64,000 bases of DNA from assembly GCF_002746455.1 (NCBI RefSeq), contig NZ_NWUW01000020.1, positions 1 through 64,000 on the forward strand, written 5' to 3'. Both the position numbers and the translations under genes were made by a program. Of the stretch, positions 8,826-16,819 are shown in pieces. The stretch is from Bacillus fungorum (GTDB lineage: Bacteria; Bacillota; Bacilli; Bacillales; Bacillaceae_G). The notes beneath the pieces are model-generated. The model was not told where the DNA came from. It did no database searches and saw nothing but the letters and a program-made list of their open reading frames with translations. The first letter of the stretch is position 1. The number at the start of each line of letters is the position of its first letter.

Positions 8826-10064
8826 CTAGATCTGTTTAATCTCGATATAAGGTCCTTTAATGTTTAACTTGTTAATATCATTTGAGATATTACCTACAGT
8901 TGTTTTTTCATTAAACGTATAGACCTTTTCACCATTTACAAAGATACCCCAATTTTTATCTTCGTAACTGATACCATAACCGGCATCACTAGATGTCGCT
9001 TTGAGTTGATTTCCATTCATTGAAAAAGATAATTTCCCTTTTCCTTTGTTAATTTGGTTATTCACATTGTTGATACTACTCATTTGTTCTTCAAGGGCTT
9101 TTTGGTTATCAGGAGTAACTTGATGGTTTTTCCAGTCTAATTTATAGTTGTTTGTAAAGAACTCATTATATGTATCCTTATTATTTGTTCCCCACCATTT
9201 TGAACTTACCCATTCAATATTGTACTGATCTGAAATTCTACGATTTGTTATTTTTAAATCTGATGTAGCTTCTGTTTTATCAGCAGTAATAACCGCTACT
9301 ACATTAGGAGAAAAACCATATCCTGTTAGAGCTGGTACTGTATCTTTTGAAACAAAATTATTCGTTCCTTCATTATAACTACGTGATTTCATAAATAGTT
9401 GATTACCATAAAAAGTATTGAATGAATCCCGATTATAAATTCCCCACTCTGGGAAATTAAACGATTGGAATCCTACTTTCCAATTTAATTTTTTATCTGT
9501 GTGAGTCTCTAATACCGTTTTATAGTCTACTTGATCATAAGATACACTTTCTTTCCAAGCAAAGCTACCTGTAATACTTGCATCAGCATTTGGCCCTTTA
9601 TCATTTACCCCAACTTTAACACTTCCGCCAAGTGTATACCCTACTTCAGAAGTAACCTTTGCTGAAGTCATTGTATTCACTGGGGCAGCTTTATGAAATT
9701 GAGCGCTATCACCACTTGTTATTTCTGCTTCCGTATGATACGCCGATGGCCATTTTAAACCTGCGTTATAGTATCCGCCATTAATTGTATATTTAGCATC
9801 TATATTACTACCATCAGTAGTAACAATTGCAATCTTTTTATCTGCGTAAGGATCCTCAATAAAAGAAACCTTTATTGAATTTTTAATATTCTGCTTCATG
9901 TCATAAGTAGTTTTAAAACTATTATAGACTTTTCCACCATTTTGAAGATTTTCTACAGTTCCTTTAGAATCTGCAAATGCAGATGTTGCTTGCAAACCAA
10001 GTGATCCAGACATAATAACGGACGCTACCGCAACACTTTTAGCTATTCCTTTTGCTTTTGTCAT
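8826..10064 (-). CDS. hlyII: Hemolysin II, beta-barrel pore-forming toxin
   Basis: A 412-residue secreted toxin of the staphylococcal alpha-hemolysin family. A signal peptide ends at about residue 31 (QATSAFA). The leukocidin-type domain follows, with a glycine-rich stem region (VGYTLGGSVKVGVNDKG) and the rim/cap motifs (NRDSFNTFYGNQLF, KWWGTNN). The last ~94 residues (from about 319) form the extra C-terminal domain particular to HlyII, ending YIEIKQI. The start is ATG 10064; an upstream GTG adds four residues. Length and domain order equal the known protein. Regulation by HlyIIR and iron-Fur is supported by the sites upstream. The toxin oligomerises in host cell membranes. Confidence 0.97.
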   Translation of the reverse strand: MTKAKGIAKSVAVASVIMSGSLGLQATSAFADSKGTVENLQNGGKVYNSFKTTYDMKQNIKNSIKVSFIEDPYADKKIAIVTTDGSNIDAKYTINGGYYNAGLKWPSAYHTEAEITSGDSAQFHKAAPVNTMTSAKVTSEVGYTLGGSVKVGVNDKGPNADASITGSFAWKESVSYDQVDYKTVLETHTDKKLNWKVGFQSFNFPEWGIYNRDSFNTFYGNQLFMKSRSYNEGTNNFVSKDTVPALTGYGFSPNVVAVITADKTEATSDLKITNRRISDQYNIEWVSSKWWGTNNKDTYNEFFTNNYKLDWKNHQVTPDNQKALEEQMSSINNVNNQINKGKGKLSFSMNGNQLKATSSDAGYGISYEDKNWGIFVNGEKVYTFNEKTTVGNISNDINKLNIKGPYIEIKQI

Positions 10065-10162
10065 ACAGACAGCCACTCCTTCTTAAACATTTAATAGATA
10101 TAAACGTATTATTTTTAGCTCTCAATACTAGAGATAGGTTCATAACATTACAATGTAGAAAT

Positions 10163-10191
10163 TTATTAATCTTTATGACAATAACTATCAA
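10163..10191 (-). promoter_or_regulatory. Possible hlyII promoter
   Basis: On the minus strand TTGATA and TAATAA are separated by 17 bases, about 100 bases before the hlyII start. Other AT-rich combinations are possible in this region, so the choice is tentative. Confidence 0.35.
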
Positions 10192-10225
10192 CAATTGTTT
10201 TACTAATTTCCATCTCTTTTTTTAC

Positions 10226-10240
10226 TGATAACTATTATCA
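10226..10240. promoter_or_regulatory. Fur box upstream of hlyII
   Basis: TGATAACTATTATCA fits the 7-1-7 Fur inverted repeat (TGATAAT-N-ATTATCA) with one deviation. Iron control of hlyII through Fur is established for B. cereus, and this position just upstream of the proposed promoter is consistent with it. Confidence 0.65.
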
Positions 10241-10265
10241 ATATTATTAAAACACAGAATAACGA

Positions 10266-10309
10266 TTTAAACAAGTGTTTTAAATTTGCATTTAAAATAT
10301 TTGTTTAAA
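10266..10309. promoter_or_regulatory. HlyIIR operator, 44-bp inverted repeat
   Basis: Twenty-base arms (TTTAAACAA...TTTTAAAT and complement) surround TTGC and differ at two positions. A 44-bp inverted repeat upstream of hlyII is the described HlyIIR target. The centre lies about 223 bases before the hlyII start codon. Confidence 0.8.
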
Positions 10310-10366
10310 AAGGCACAAAAAAATTATATAATTCTTTATTTTGAGAATTACTATATTTTCATTTAC

Positions 10367-10768
10367 CTATTGAAACCTATATTCAGATACATTATTCACT
10401 TTCCATTCATAATAATCTAAAATCCCCTCATAAATAGCTTCTGCTGCAATCTGCCTTCCGTTTTCTGTAGATAACTTACTGTAATCGATACCATTATCTA
10501 TAAAAGCAAGTTCCGTTAACACAGCTGGCATGTCATTTTCTCTTATAACATGAAAATCTCCATGTTTAACGCCTCTATCACGTGTTTGAAGAGCCTCTCC
10601 ACTATAATCCATTGTTTGGGTTAATAATATGTCTGCAGGAATATGTTTAACTACATGAATTGTATCATTCATTTTATGTACTTCTTTAGCATAAGTATTA
10701 TTCCCTAACACACCGAGTGTTAATGCTGAAATTACTCCATAACTAAGCACTAGTTTATTAAACTTCAT
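10367..10768 (-). pseudogene. N-acetylmuramoyl-L-alanine amidase with internal deletion
   Basis: The 133-codon frame begins with a normal RBS (AAGGGGGAACTTAAA) and signal peptide (LSYGVISALTLGVLGNNTYA). It then jumps to the second half of an Amidase_3 (zinc amidase) domain: RDRGVKHGDFHVIREND-PAVLTELAFIDN, with the glutamate of the active site retained. The first half with DPGHGG and the zinc-binding His/Glu residues is missing; full proteins have roughly twice this length. The join is in frame, so a protein may be made, but it cannot carry out catalysis as the family does. It is probably a deletion derivative. Confidence 0.7.
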
Positions 10769-10981
10769 TTTAAGTTCCCCCTTGATGTTTGTATTCTATT
10801 ACTATCATACATTCTTTTTTAAGTACGCTTTTATGTAATAATTCATATCTTTAAACCTATATATTTTAGCTTTACACATTAATGGTTATTGAGAAACTGA
10901 CCTAGATAAAGCTACAGTATTATGCTTCATAAAAAATAACATGTAAATTTGAGGCCACTGAAAAAGTCCATCTAATAAGAA

Positions 10982-11024
10982 AAAGGAGACCACCACCTAC
11001 TGTATACAGGTGATGGTCTCCTTT
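10982..11024. terminator. Long terminator-like hairpin
   Basis: Seventeen-base arms (AAAGGAGACCACCACCT and complement) with one mismatch and a 9-base loop, followed on the plus strand by GTTTTTTC. It overlaps the stop of the minus-strand remnant at 10997. Confidence 0.6.
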
Positions 11025-11260
11025 GTTTTTTCTATATATTGATAAAATACACGTTGTTTTTTCAAAGCAATCACTTTTTCAGTGCCTTCGTAAATTTCAA
11101 GGTCTTTTTCTAACAAGAATTCATACGATTGAGTACCAAAACACCCAAATAAATAGCGTTTCCATTTCTGATAAAATACACTAATAAAAAATTTCGAAAT
11201 TTTTACTTTGTAATTCGATAAATTCCATGTTATTATAACGCGAAGACTGCAATATAGCGG
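10997..11260 (-). pseudogene. Open remnant of unknown protein
   Basis: A frame of 87 codons bounded by stops contains KWKRYLFGCFGTQSYEFLLE and EGTEKVIALKKQRVFYQYIE. It looks like real protein but has no ATG, GTG or TTG start with a ribosome site. It ends inside a terminator hairpin. I do not recognise it; a transposase or regulator 3' end is possible. The remaining DNA between 10769 and 11550 shows nothing further. Confidence 0.3.
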
Positions 11261-11550
11261 TTACCATATATATTTATTTCACAGAATATTCACACCCGAA
11301 AACATTATTTTACCAGTAACTCAATTCCAATCATACCTTTACAAAAGTTAGTTTCTAATTTCATATATATTAATTTAAATAGAATTTTTATCTATTAGTT
11401 TTTCTATCTTCCCTATTCATTCCAATACAAGCAATATAAAAGTAATTTTCAAGTACAATTCCTTTTTTTAGATAGAAAACTTACTTATACCAAACATCTA
11501 AGTTTAACTCATACATAATCCAATATACAAACTATCGGAGATGCAAAACT

Positions 11551-12804
11551 ATGGGAATTTCTACTCTTTTATTAAATACCTTTATTATAATAATTTGTAT
11601 CCTTAGCTATCATGTATTTTGTCTAGAATTTAAAGAAAAAATGACATGTAATAATCTGTTATTTTTCATCCTTTCCTCTATTGCTATTATTTTTTGTATG
11701 ACTTTTCCTTTTCATTTACATGCTGGGTTTATTTATGATTTACGTTTTATTCCTATCATATTGGTTTTTCTATATGGAAATACAAAAAACATTGTTTTTA
11801 TAGGAATTTTATATCTTTCTTATCGATTTTACCTAGGCGGAAATGGCGTTCTTCCATCATTTATTATCTTTACTATTATTTCTATTATAACAATGCTCTT
11901 TCGTTACTTATTACCTATGTATGTTAAAGAAAAAAAGATATTATTAAGCTTGCTTCTTATTTTAGTATGTACAACTTCACTTTCTATCTGCGGTATTGTA
12001 ACTCAAATAAATACAGGTGGTAAAATAGACTCTACTCTCATAGAATTTTTATTAAATTATATAATCATTAATATTTTCACAGTACTATTATCAGTGTATT
12101 TAATAGAGGGAATGATTGAGAAATATAAAATGAAAGAAAAGCTGCAACGGGCTGAAAAATTTTATATAGCTAGCGAACTAGCGGCGTCCATTGCACATGA
12201 AATCCACAATCCACTAACCACGGTACATGGATTCACTCAATTGTTAAATGAAAAACACGATTCTAAGCTACCTCAGAATCAGTACTTAGAAATCATGTTA
12301 ATTGAAATGCAGCACATACAATCTACGATTAATAACTATTTATCTTTAACAAAACCACAGAACACCCTAAAAGAGAAAATAGATATTAATCACATTTTAA
12401 ATCAGGTGAAAGATACTATTTCACCACTCGCTCTATCATACAAAGTTGAAATCAAACAAAATAGTACAGATTCCTTTTATATAAATGGAGACCCCGAAAA
12501 ATTCAGACTCTGTCTAAACAACATCATACAAAACGGAATTGAAGCCATGATAAATGGTGGAGTATTACAAATAAATATACAGAAAATAAAAGGGAATATT
12601 ATAATCGATATTATTGATTCAGGGGTTGGAATGTCATCTCAGCAAATAAAACGAATTGCTTTACCATTCTATTCAACAACAGAAAAAGGGACTGGACTTG
12701 GTACCATGATTGCTTATAGCATTATTAAAGAATTAAACGGAGATATAGAGATAGAGAGTGAATTAGGTAAGGGAACACGCTTTTCTATTAGTATCCCCTG
12801 CTAA
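11551..12804 (+). CDS. Orphan sensor histidine kinase, membrane-bound (KinB/LytS-like input)
   Basis: A 417-residue kinase. The N-terminal ~190 residues are highly hydrophobic with about five to six membrane helices and resemble 5TM-LYT type sensor regions. Then come the dimerisation/phosphoacceptor helix with H-box ASIAHEIHNPLTTVHGF, the N-box NNIIQNGIEAM, the G1 box DSGVGMS and the F/G2 region FYSTTEKGTGLGTMIAYS. No response regulator gene is adjacent, which is typical of the sporulation phosphorelay kinases of Bacillus. A role in sporulation signalling is an inference. Start ATG has GGAG ten bases upstream. Confidence 0.85.
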   Translation: MGISTLLLNTFIIIICILSYHVFCLEFKEKMTCNNLLFFILSSIAIIFCMTFPFHLHAGFIYDLRFIPIILVFLYGNTKNIVFIGILYLSYRFYLGGNGVLPSFIIFTIISIITMLFRYLLPMYVKEKKILLSLLLILVCTTSLSICGIVTQINTGGKIDSTLIEFLLNYIIINIFTVLLSVYLIEGMIEKYKMKEKLQRAEKFYIASELAASIAHEIHNPLTTVHGFTQLLNEKHDSKLPQNQYLEIMLIEMQHIQSTINNYLSLTKPQNTLKEKIDINHILNQVKDTISPLALSYKVEIKQNSTDSFYINGDPEKFRLCLNNIIQNGIEAMINGGVLQINIQKIKGNIIIDIIDSGVGMSSQQIKRIALPFYSTTEKGTGLGTMIAYSIIKELNGDIEIESELGKGTRFSISIPC

Positions 12805-12886
12805 TATGACAAAGTTATTTAAATGATATTTTTTTTGCTACTTGACTCATTAATCACCTTGATTTTGTGAATGATTTAAAAATAAT

Positions 12887-12930
12887 AAGTACCAGAGTTT
12901 ATCTATTTTTACGGATACACTCTGGTACTT
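12887..12930. terminator. Terminator, diverged copy of the hlyII terminator
   Basis: Seventeen-base arms with one mismatch (AAGTACCAGAGT-TATC). Flanks and stem (AATAATAAG, ACCAGAGTTTATCTATTTT) closely resemble the hlyII terminator at 8698-8740. It lies 129 bases before the decayed hlyII-like 3' end and 82 bases after the kinase gene, which it could also terminate. Confidence 0.7.
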
Positions 12931-13015
12931 TAATTAAATCCAACATACATAAATTGTATTACTTTACTCACATTTCTATGAAATAATAATTCATAGACTG
13001 TATCTTATTTACTGA

Positions 13016-13231
13016 TTAGATCTGCTTAACTTCACGATAAGGTCTCTTGATACTTGATTTCTTAATATCATTAGATACATTACCTACATTTATTTTTTCA
13101 TTTAAAATATTAACCTTTTACTATTCATTAAGATACCAATTTTCATCTTCATAACTGATATTGTAACCTGCATTACTTGATATAGGTTTAAAATAATTTC
13201 CATTCATTGGAAGATGATTTCTCTTTTGCTA
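13016..13231 (-). pseudogene. Decayed duplicate of the hemolysin II C-terminal domain
   Basis: Minus-strand translation gives SSNAGYNISYEDENW, then stops and a shift, then NVSNDIKKSSIKRPYREVKQI and TAA. The hlyII end reads SSDAGYGISYEDKNW, NISNDINKLNIKGPYIEIKQI. The similarity runs for roughly 70 codons, and the two loci also share their terminator. Internal stops rule out function. It is either the leftover of a second hlyII-type gene or of a duplication of this end. Confidence 0.8.
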
Positions 13232-13291
13232 TTTTACTTCTACCGTATAATTACCTGTTCCCCCGCCATACTGATACACATGTATCCATGC
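13229..13291 (-). pseudogene. Scrap of a PPC-type secreted protease C-terminus
   Basis: Twenty codons, AWIHVYQYGGGTGNYTVEVK, then TAG. This resembles the last strands of bacterial pre-peptidase C-terminal domains such as those of collagenases. An in-frame stop lies just upstream. It directly abuts the hlyII-like scrap. Confidence 0.35.
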
Positions 13292-13337
13292 CTAGCAAAA
13301 TTAACACTTGACTTTATGTGCATTTTATATCAAAAAA

Positions 13338-13371
13338 GATAGATAATAGCGAAATTCCTGCTACATCTATC
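13338..13371 (-). terminator. Probable terminator of mgtC-like gene
   Basis: The stem GATAGAT/ATCTATC, with further partial pairing inside, is followed on the minus strand by TTTTTTGAT. It lies 14 bases after the stop of the MgtC-family gene. Confidence 0.5.
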
Positions 13372-13384
13372 ATCGTTTTCAACG

Positions 13385-14062
13385 CTATGATTTTAACTTT
13401 ATAAACGTAACTTCCGGTAAGGTTTGCATATGCTGAATAAACTCATTCTTTTCTTCTGACGATATATTTTTCAGTTGCATCCCTACCTTATAAACAGTTT
13501 CTTTACCTTGCTGTGAGGCTTCCACTTCATATGAAAGTATTGGAATGCCTTTCACTTGTAGTGTTTCTAATATTTGTTGTACTGCTTCATGTTTATTTAT
13601 ACACATTTGCACCGTTATATTTTGTGGAAATATAAATTGCACCTTAAAAATACGACTTACAATCTCTAAACCAATTAAAACGAGAATCGTCGCTCCAATT
13701 CCTACTACATACATACCAGCACCAATTGCTAATCCAATTCCTGCTGTGGCCCATAAACCAGCTGCTGTCGTTAATCCTTTCACCGCCTGCTTTTGAATAA
13801 TAATTGTCCCTGCACCTAAAAACCCTACACCACTAACAACTTGTGCTGCAATACGGCTTGGATCAAGTGCCATATGTTCTTCATTCATAATATCTGAAAA
13901 AGCATATTTCGAAACGACCATTATTAATGCACTCCCTACCGCTACTAGGAAATGTGTTTTTAATCCTGCTTCTTTTGATCGAATTTCCCTTTCAATACCA
14001 ATTATTGCTCCTAACAAACCCGCAACGCCGATTCGTATAATTAAATCAAAATTTGCACTCAC
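13385..14062 (-). CDS. MgtC/SapB family inner-membrane protein
   Basis: A 225-residue membrane protein. The N-terminal ~140 residues form the MgtC/SapB domain with its conserved signatures GAIIGIEREIRSKEAGLKTH, VGFLGAGTI and GLTTAAGLWATAGIG over about four membrane helices. A soluble ACT-like C-terminal domain follows. MgtC proteins act in adaptation to low magnesium and in regulating membrane ATPase activity; the precise role in Bacillus is uncertain. The GTG start follows AAAGGGGGAAGGG. The gene is single, with a terminator candidate after it and a 35-bp palindrome about 110 bases upstream. Confidence 0.9.
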   Translation of the reverse strand: MSANFDLIIRIGVAGLLGAIIGIEREIRSKEAGLKTHFLVAVGSALIMVVSKYAFSDIMNEEHMALDPSRIAAQVVSGVGFLGAGTIIIQKQAVKGLTTAAGLWATAGIGLAIGAGMYVVGIGATILVLIGLEIVSRIFKVQFIFPQNITVQMCINKHEAVQQILETLQVKGIPILSYEVEASQQGKETVYKVGMQLKNISSEEKNEFIQHMQTLPEVTFIKLKS

Positions 14063-14170
14063 GAGCCCTTCCCCCTTTCATTCATTATAGATAGATAAAA
14101 CAAAAATTATCACACACATCCACTTATCGATATGAAGGAATTTCACTAAAATACACTTAATACTCCGACC

Positions 14171-14205
14171 ATTTTATGTTAATATTTTAAATATTAACAT
14201 AAAAT
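14171..14205. promoter_or_regulatory. 35-bp perfect palindrome between divergent genes
   Basis: Seventeen-base arms (ATTTTATGTTAATATTT and exact complement) around one base. It lies between the divergent mgtC-like gene and the acetyltransferase gene, 109 and 148 bases from their starts. It may be an operator or a strong AT-rich hairpin. Confidence 0.55.
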
Positions 14206-14287
14206 AAACAACTTCTAATTTTACATCTCCACTAATTTTCATTTAAAAACTAAGATAGTTTACATGAAATGAGGTTGAGAAAGTTTA

Positions 14288-14299
14288 GAAAACGTTTTC
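14288..14299. promoter_or_regulatory. Possible CcpA (cre-like) site
   Basis: GAAAACGTTTTC is a perfect 12-bp palindrome with the AACGTT centre typical of catabolite-responsive elements, but it lacks the flanking TG/CA. It lies 54 bases before the acetyltransferase start. Confidence 0.35.
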
Positions 14300-14353
14300 G
14301 TTTTATATTGTAATTTTTTATAAATACTACATAAATAAAGGAGCTTATTAACA

Positions 14354-14872
14354 ATGAACGTCTCTTTGCTTACACCTACTACCGATTTACAAGACGAATA
14401 CTTAGATTTTTATAACGAATGGAAAGATAGCGGTGAAACGATGATTCCGTGGGTTATTTCAAAAGACCCTTCTAACTTCCCCGCTATGATTCAAGAATTA
14501 CTCGATGCACATAACGGAGTAAACCTTCCTGAATCTTGGGTACCAGACTCTACATATTGGCTCGTTACAGATAATAATAGAATTGTGGGGGCTGTTAATA
14601 TACGCCATAGTTTAACCGAACATTTATTTAACGCTGGCGGTCATATCGGTTATGGCATTCGCCCTTCTGAAAGAAGAAAAGGTTATGCTACGAAGTTATT
14701 AGAATTATCCCTAGAAAAAACTAAGGAATTAAACATCAAGAAAGTACTTGTCGTTTGCAACGAAGTGAATACAGCTTCTGAAAAAACAATTTTACATAAC
14801 GGCGGGCTTCGTGATGATGATTTCACTGAGGAAGATGGGAATGTAGTAAGAAGATTTTGGATTGAGCTATGA
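14354..14872 (+). CDS. GNAT family N-acetyltransferase
   Basis: A 172-residue GNAT enzyme that transfers an acetyl group from acetyl-CoA; the substrate is unknown. The acetyl-CoA pyrophosphate loop is visible as GIRPSERRKGYATKLLELSL near residues 106-125, preceded by the beta-strand GAVNIRHSL. The ending FTEEDGNVVRRFWIEL is typical of a subgroup common in Firmicutes. ATG follows AAAGGAG. A 47-codon frame overlaps its stop by four bases. Confidence 0.88.
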   Translation: MNVSLLTPTTDLQDEYLDFYNEWKDSGETMIPWVISKDPSNFPAMIQELLDAHNGVNLPESWVPDSTYWLVTDNNRIVGAVNIRHSLTEHLFNAGGHIGYGIRPSERRKGYATKLLELSLEKTKELNIKKVLVVCNEVNTASEKTILHNGGLRDDDFTEEDGNVVRRFWIEL

Positions 14873-15012
14873 AGAAATCCTCCAATGAAAATAATCTTGT
14901 TATAGAGAAGTATAGTAGAAGTAATGAGCTACAAGTAAAACAACTATTAAAATCCTTTCCTTTTAACCCTTGCGCTACTTGGATTACGTATCAAAAAAAA
15001 GCTAGAAAGTGA
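14869..15012 (+). CDS. Small ORF coupled to the acetyltransferase gene, unknown
   Basis: Forty-seven codons, start ATG inside the ATGA that also ends the upstream gene, so translation could be coupled. The sequence (MKKSSNENNLVIEKYSRSNE and so on) is basic and polar at its end. Its stop lies within the terminator stem, which is unusual. No family recognised; it may be the shortened rest of a second acetyltransferase-type gene. Confidence 0.35.
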   Translation: MKKSSNENNLVIEKYSRSNELQVKQLLKSFPFNPCATWITYQKKARK

Positions 15013-15030
15013 TTAAACACTTTCTAGCTT
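14999..15030. terminator. Bidirectional terminator
   Basis: A perfect 13-bp stem (AAGCTAGAAAGTG and complement) with loop ATTAAA, an A run before and CTTTTAT after. It serves the convergent genes ending at 14872/15012 and 15034. Confidence 0.88.
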
Positions 15031-15033
15031 CTT

Positions 15034-15942
15034 TTATACTGCTTCTATTTCAAATTGGACTGTAATACCACTTGGGTCTACTATTGTAAACCCATTTTTA
15101 GTTTCATTTATTTCATGTTGTTTTTCTACTATTCTTTCTTTCACTTCATCTAACGCTTCTTTATGCGGCATTACTATCGTATACACTTTTAATCCAGTTG
15201 CATGTGCCGGTGGGTGCGGATTATTTACTCCGTTCCACGTATTTGCACCTATATGGTGATGATATCCTCCTGCAGAAATGAATAAACAGTCATCTTCGCG
15301 TTGCTGCACTTCAAAGCCTACTGTATCTACATAAAATTCATGTGACTCCTCTACATTAGCTATTCGTAAATGTACGTGTCCAACGACAGTATTAGCAGGT
15401 AATCCATCAAACTCATAATCAACAAGCGTTGCTAGTTCTTTTAAATCAAGCGGGGTACTTCCTCCTGGCCCTTCTCCCCATTGATTGCGCGGACGGTCTG
15501 CATAAATTTCAATACCATTTCCCTCTAAGTCTTGTAAATAAAACGCTTCGCTATACGTATGATCACTTGCACTATTAAACCTTGAAATTGGTAAAATTTC
15601 ATTTGAATATGTATAACGTCCTTCTTGCTCAGCCGGACTATCAATTACGTTCTTATTACGAATTACACCAAATAATGCCGAAGCAAAAACCTCACGATTC
15701 GGAACTAAAAAGGCCACATGATAAATACCAGTCGTACGCGGCTCTTGCAGTACCCCGTCCTCTAATTTTTCAAGAACAAGTAACGTATTCTTTCCACCTT
15801 TTCCTGCTAAATACGCTTTATTCTCCTCTTGCTTAATTACTTCTAAGCCCACAACATTCTCGTAAAAGGCAATTTGACGGTCTAAATCTATCACCTTAAA
15901 TTCAACATGACCAATACGTGTTTTCGGATTAATTTGTACCAT
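15034..15942 (-). CDS. VOC-family extradiol ring-cleavage dioxygenase-like protein
   Basis: A 302-residue protein with two vicinal-oxygen-chelate domain pairs. The first half contains IGHVEFKVIDLDRQIAFYENVVGLEV, the second VVGHVHLRIANVEESHEFYVDTVGFEV; the second half keeps the metal ligands expected of catechol-2,3-dioxygenases (His of GHVHLR, His of ATGLKVY region, Glu of VQFEIEA). It resembles Bacillus CatE-type enzymes. It would open an aromatic ring such as catechol or a methylhydroquinone with Fe(II) or Mn(II); the substrate is not known. Start ATG follows GAGAGGAAG. It is a single gene with its own terminator. Confidence 0.8.
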   Translation of the reverse strand: MVQINPKTRIGHVEFKVIDLDRQIAFYENVVGLEVIKQEENKAYLAGKGGKNTLLVLEKLEDGVLQEPRTTGIYHVAFLVPNREVFASALFGVIRNKNVIDSPAEQEGRYTYSNEILPISRFNSASDHTYSEAFYLQDLEGNGIEIYADRPRNQWGEGPGGSTPLDLKELATLVDYEFDGLPANTVVGHVHLRIANVEESHEFYVDTVGFEVQQREDDCLFISAGGYHHHIGANTWNGVNNPHPPAHATGLKVYTIVMPHKEALDEVKERIVEKQHEINETKNGFTIVDPSGITVQFEIEAV

Positions 15943-16016
15943 GAATAACTTCCTCTCCAGTTTCCTCTAGTTTTTTATATAAGTTGATAGGAAATAGCCC
16001 TCTTCAACGAATACAC

Positions 16017-16808
16017 CTACTCTTGTTTTTTTGTAGCATCAACTTTCAGCCATTTTTTTGATATTTCGCTTAATGTGCCATCTTGTTCTAATTCTTTTAA
16101 CGCTTTATTTATATCTTCTAACTTTTCGCTCTTTTTTGCAAATGGAAATGCAATCTCTCCCCATTTAAGTGGACCAAATCCTACTTTCACATTATCTAGT
16201 TTTGCCTTTGTTATTGTTGTTTCCACTTGAACTTTATCATTATAGTAAGCATCCACGCGTCCAAGTCCTACTTCATTTAATTCCGCTGTTGGATCCTCTG
16301 AGAACGTTTTAATTGTAAAAGCATTATTTTTATTTAAAGCTTTTAATTCTTGTTCCCCAGCTGTACCAAGCCCAACACCTACAGTCTTCCCTTTTAGATC
16401 TTCTAACGATTTAATTGTATTATTATCTTTCTTAACCGCGAAAACAGATCCTGAATATACATATGGAATTGAAAAGTCATATTTCTTTTTTCTTTCCGGA
16501 GAAACCGATAATTCATTTGCAATCGTATCAATACGACCTGAGTCTAATAAACCGAATAATCCTTCAAAATCAGAAACGTTCCATTCCACTTTATACCCAG
16601 CTTTTTTAGCAGCCGCTTCAATAATTTCAGCATCAAAACCTTTTACTTTCTCACCCTCTTTAAAAATAAATGGACTACGCCCTGCAGAAGTCCCAACTTT
16701 TACTACTTTTTCATTTGTTTTTTCGCTTGCTTTATCCGAACCACAAGCTGATAAAACTCCAAATGATACTGTTAATGCTAATGTTAGTAATAATGATGAT
16801 TTTCTCAT
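16017..16808 (-). CDS. Amino-acid ABC transporter, substrate-binding lipoprotein
   Basis: A 263-residue extracellular binding protein. The signal sequence ends in lipobox LSAC, giving a lipid-anchored protein. The mature part is a type-3 solute-binding (SBP_bac_3) domain with VGTSAGRSPFIF, KGFDAEIIEAAAKKAGY, DSGRIDTIANELSVSPERKK and the hinge text. It is the last gene of a three-gene operon (permease, ATPase, binding protein) behind an S-box riboswitch. This context and the family point to cystine, another sulphur amino acid or methionine (TcyABC-like), which is inference. Confidence 0.88.
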   Translation of the reverse strand: MRKSSLLLTLALTVSFGVLSACGSDKASEKTNEKVVKVGTSAGRSPFIFKEGEKVKGFDAEIIEAAAKKAGYKVEWNVSDFEGLFGLLDSGRIDTIANELSVSPERKKKYDFSIPYVYSGSVFAVKKDNNTIKSLEDLKGKTVGVGLGTAGEQELKALNKNNAFTIKTFSEDPTAELNEVGLGRVDAYYNDKVQVETTITKAKLDNVKVGFGPLKWGEIAFPFAKKSEKLEDINKALKELEQDGTLSEISKKWLKVDATKKQE

Positions 16809-16819
16809 AACTCTTCCTC

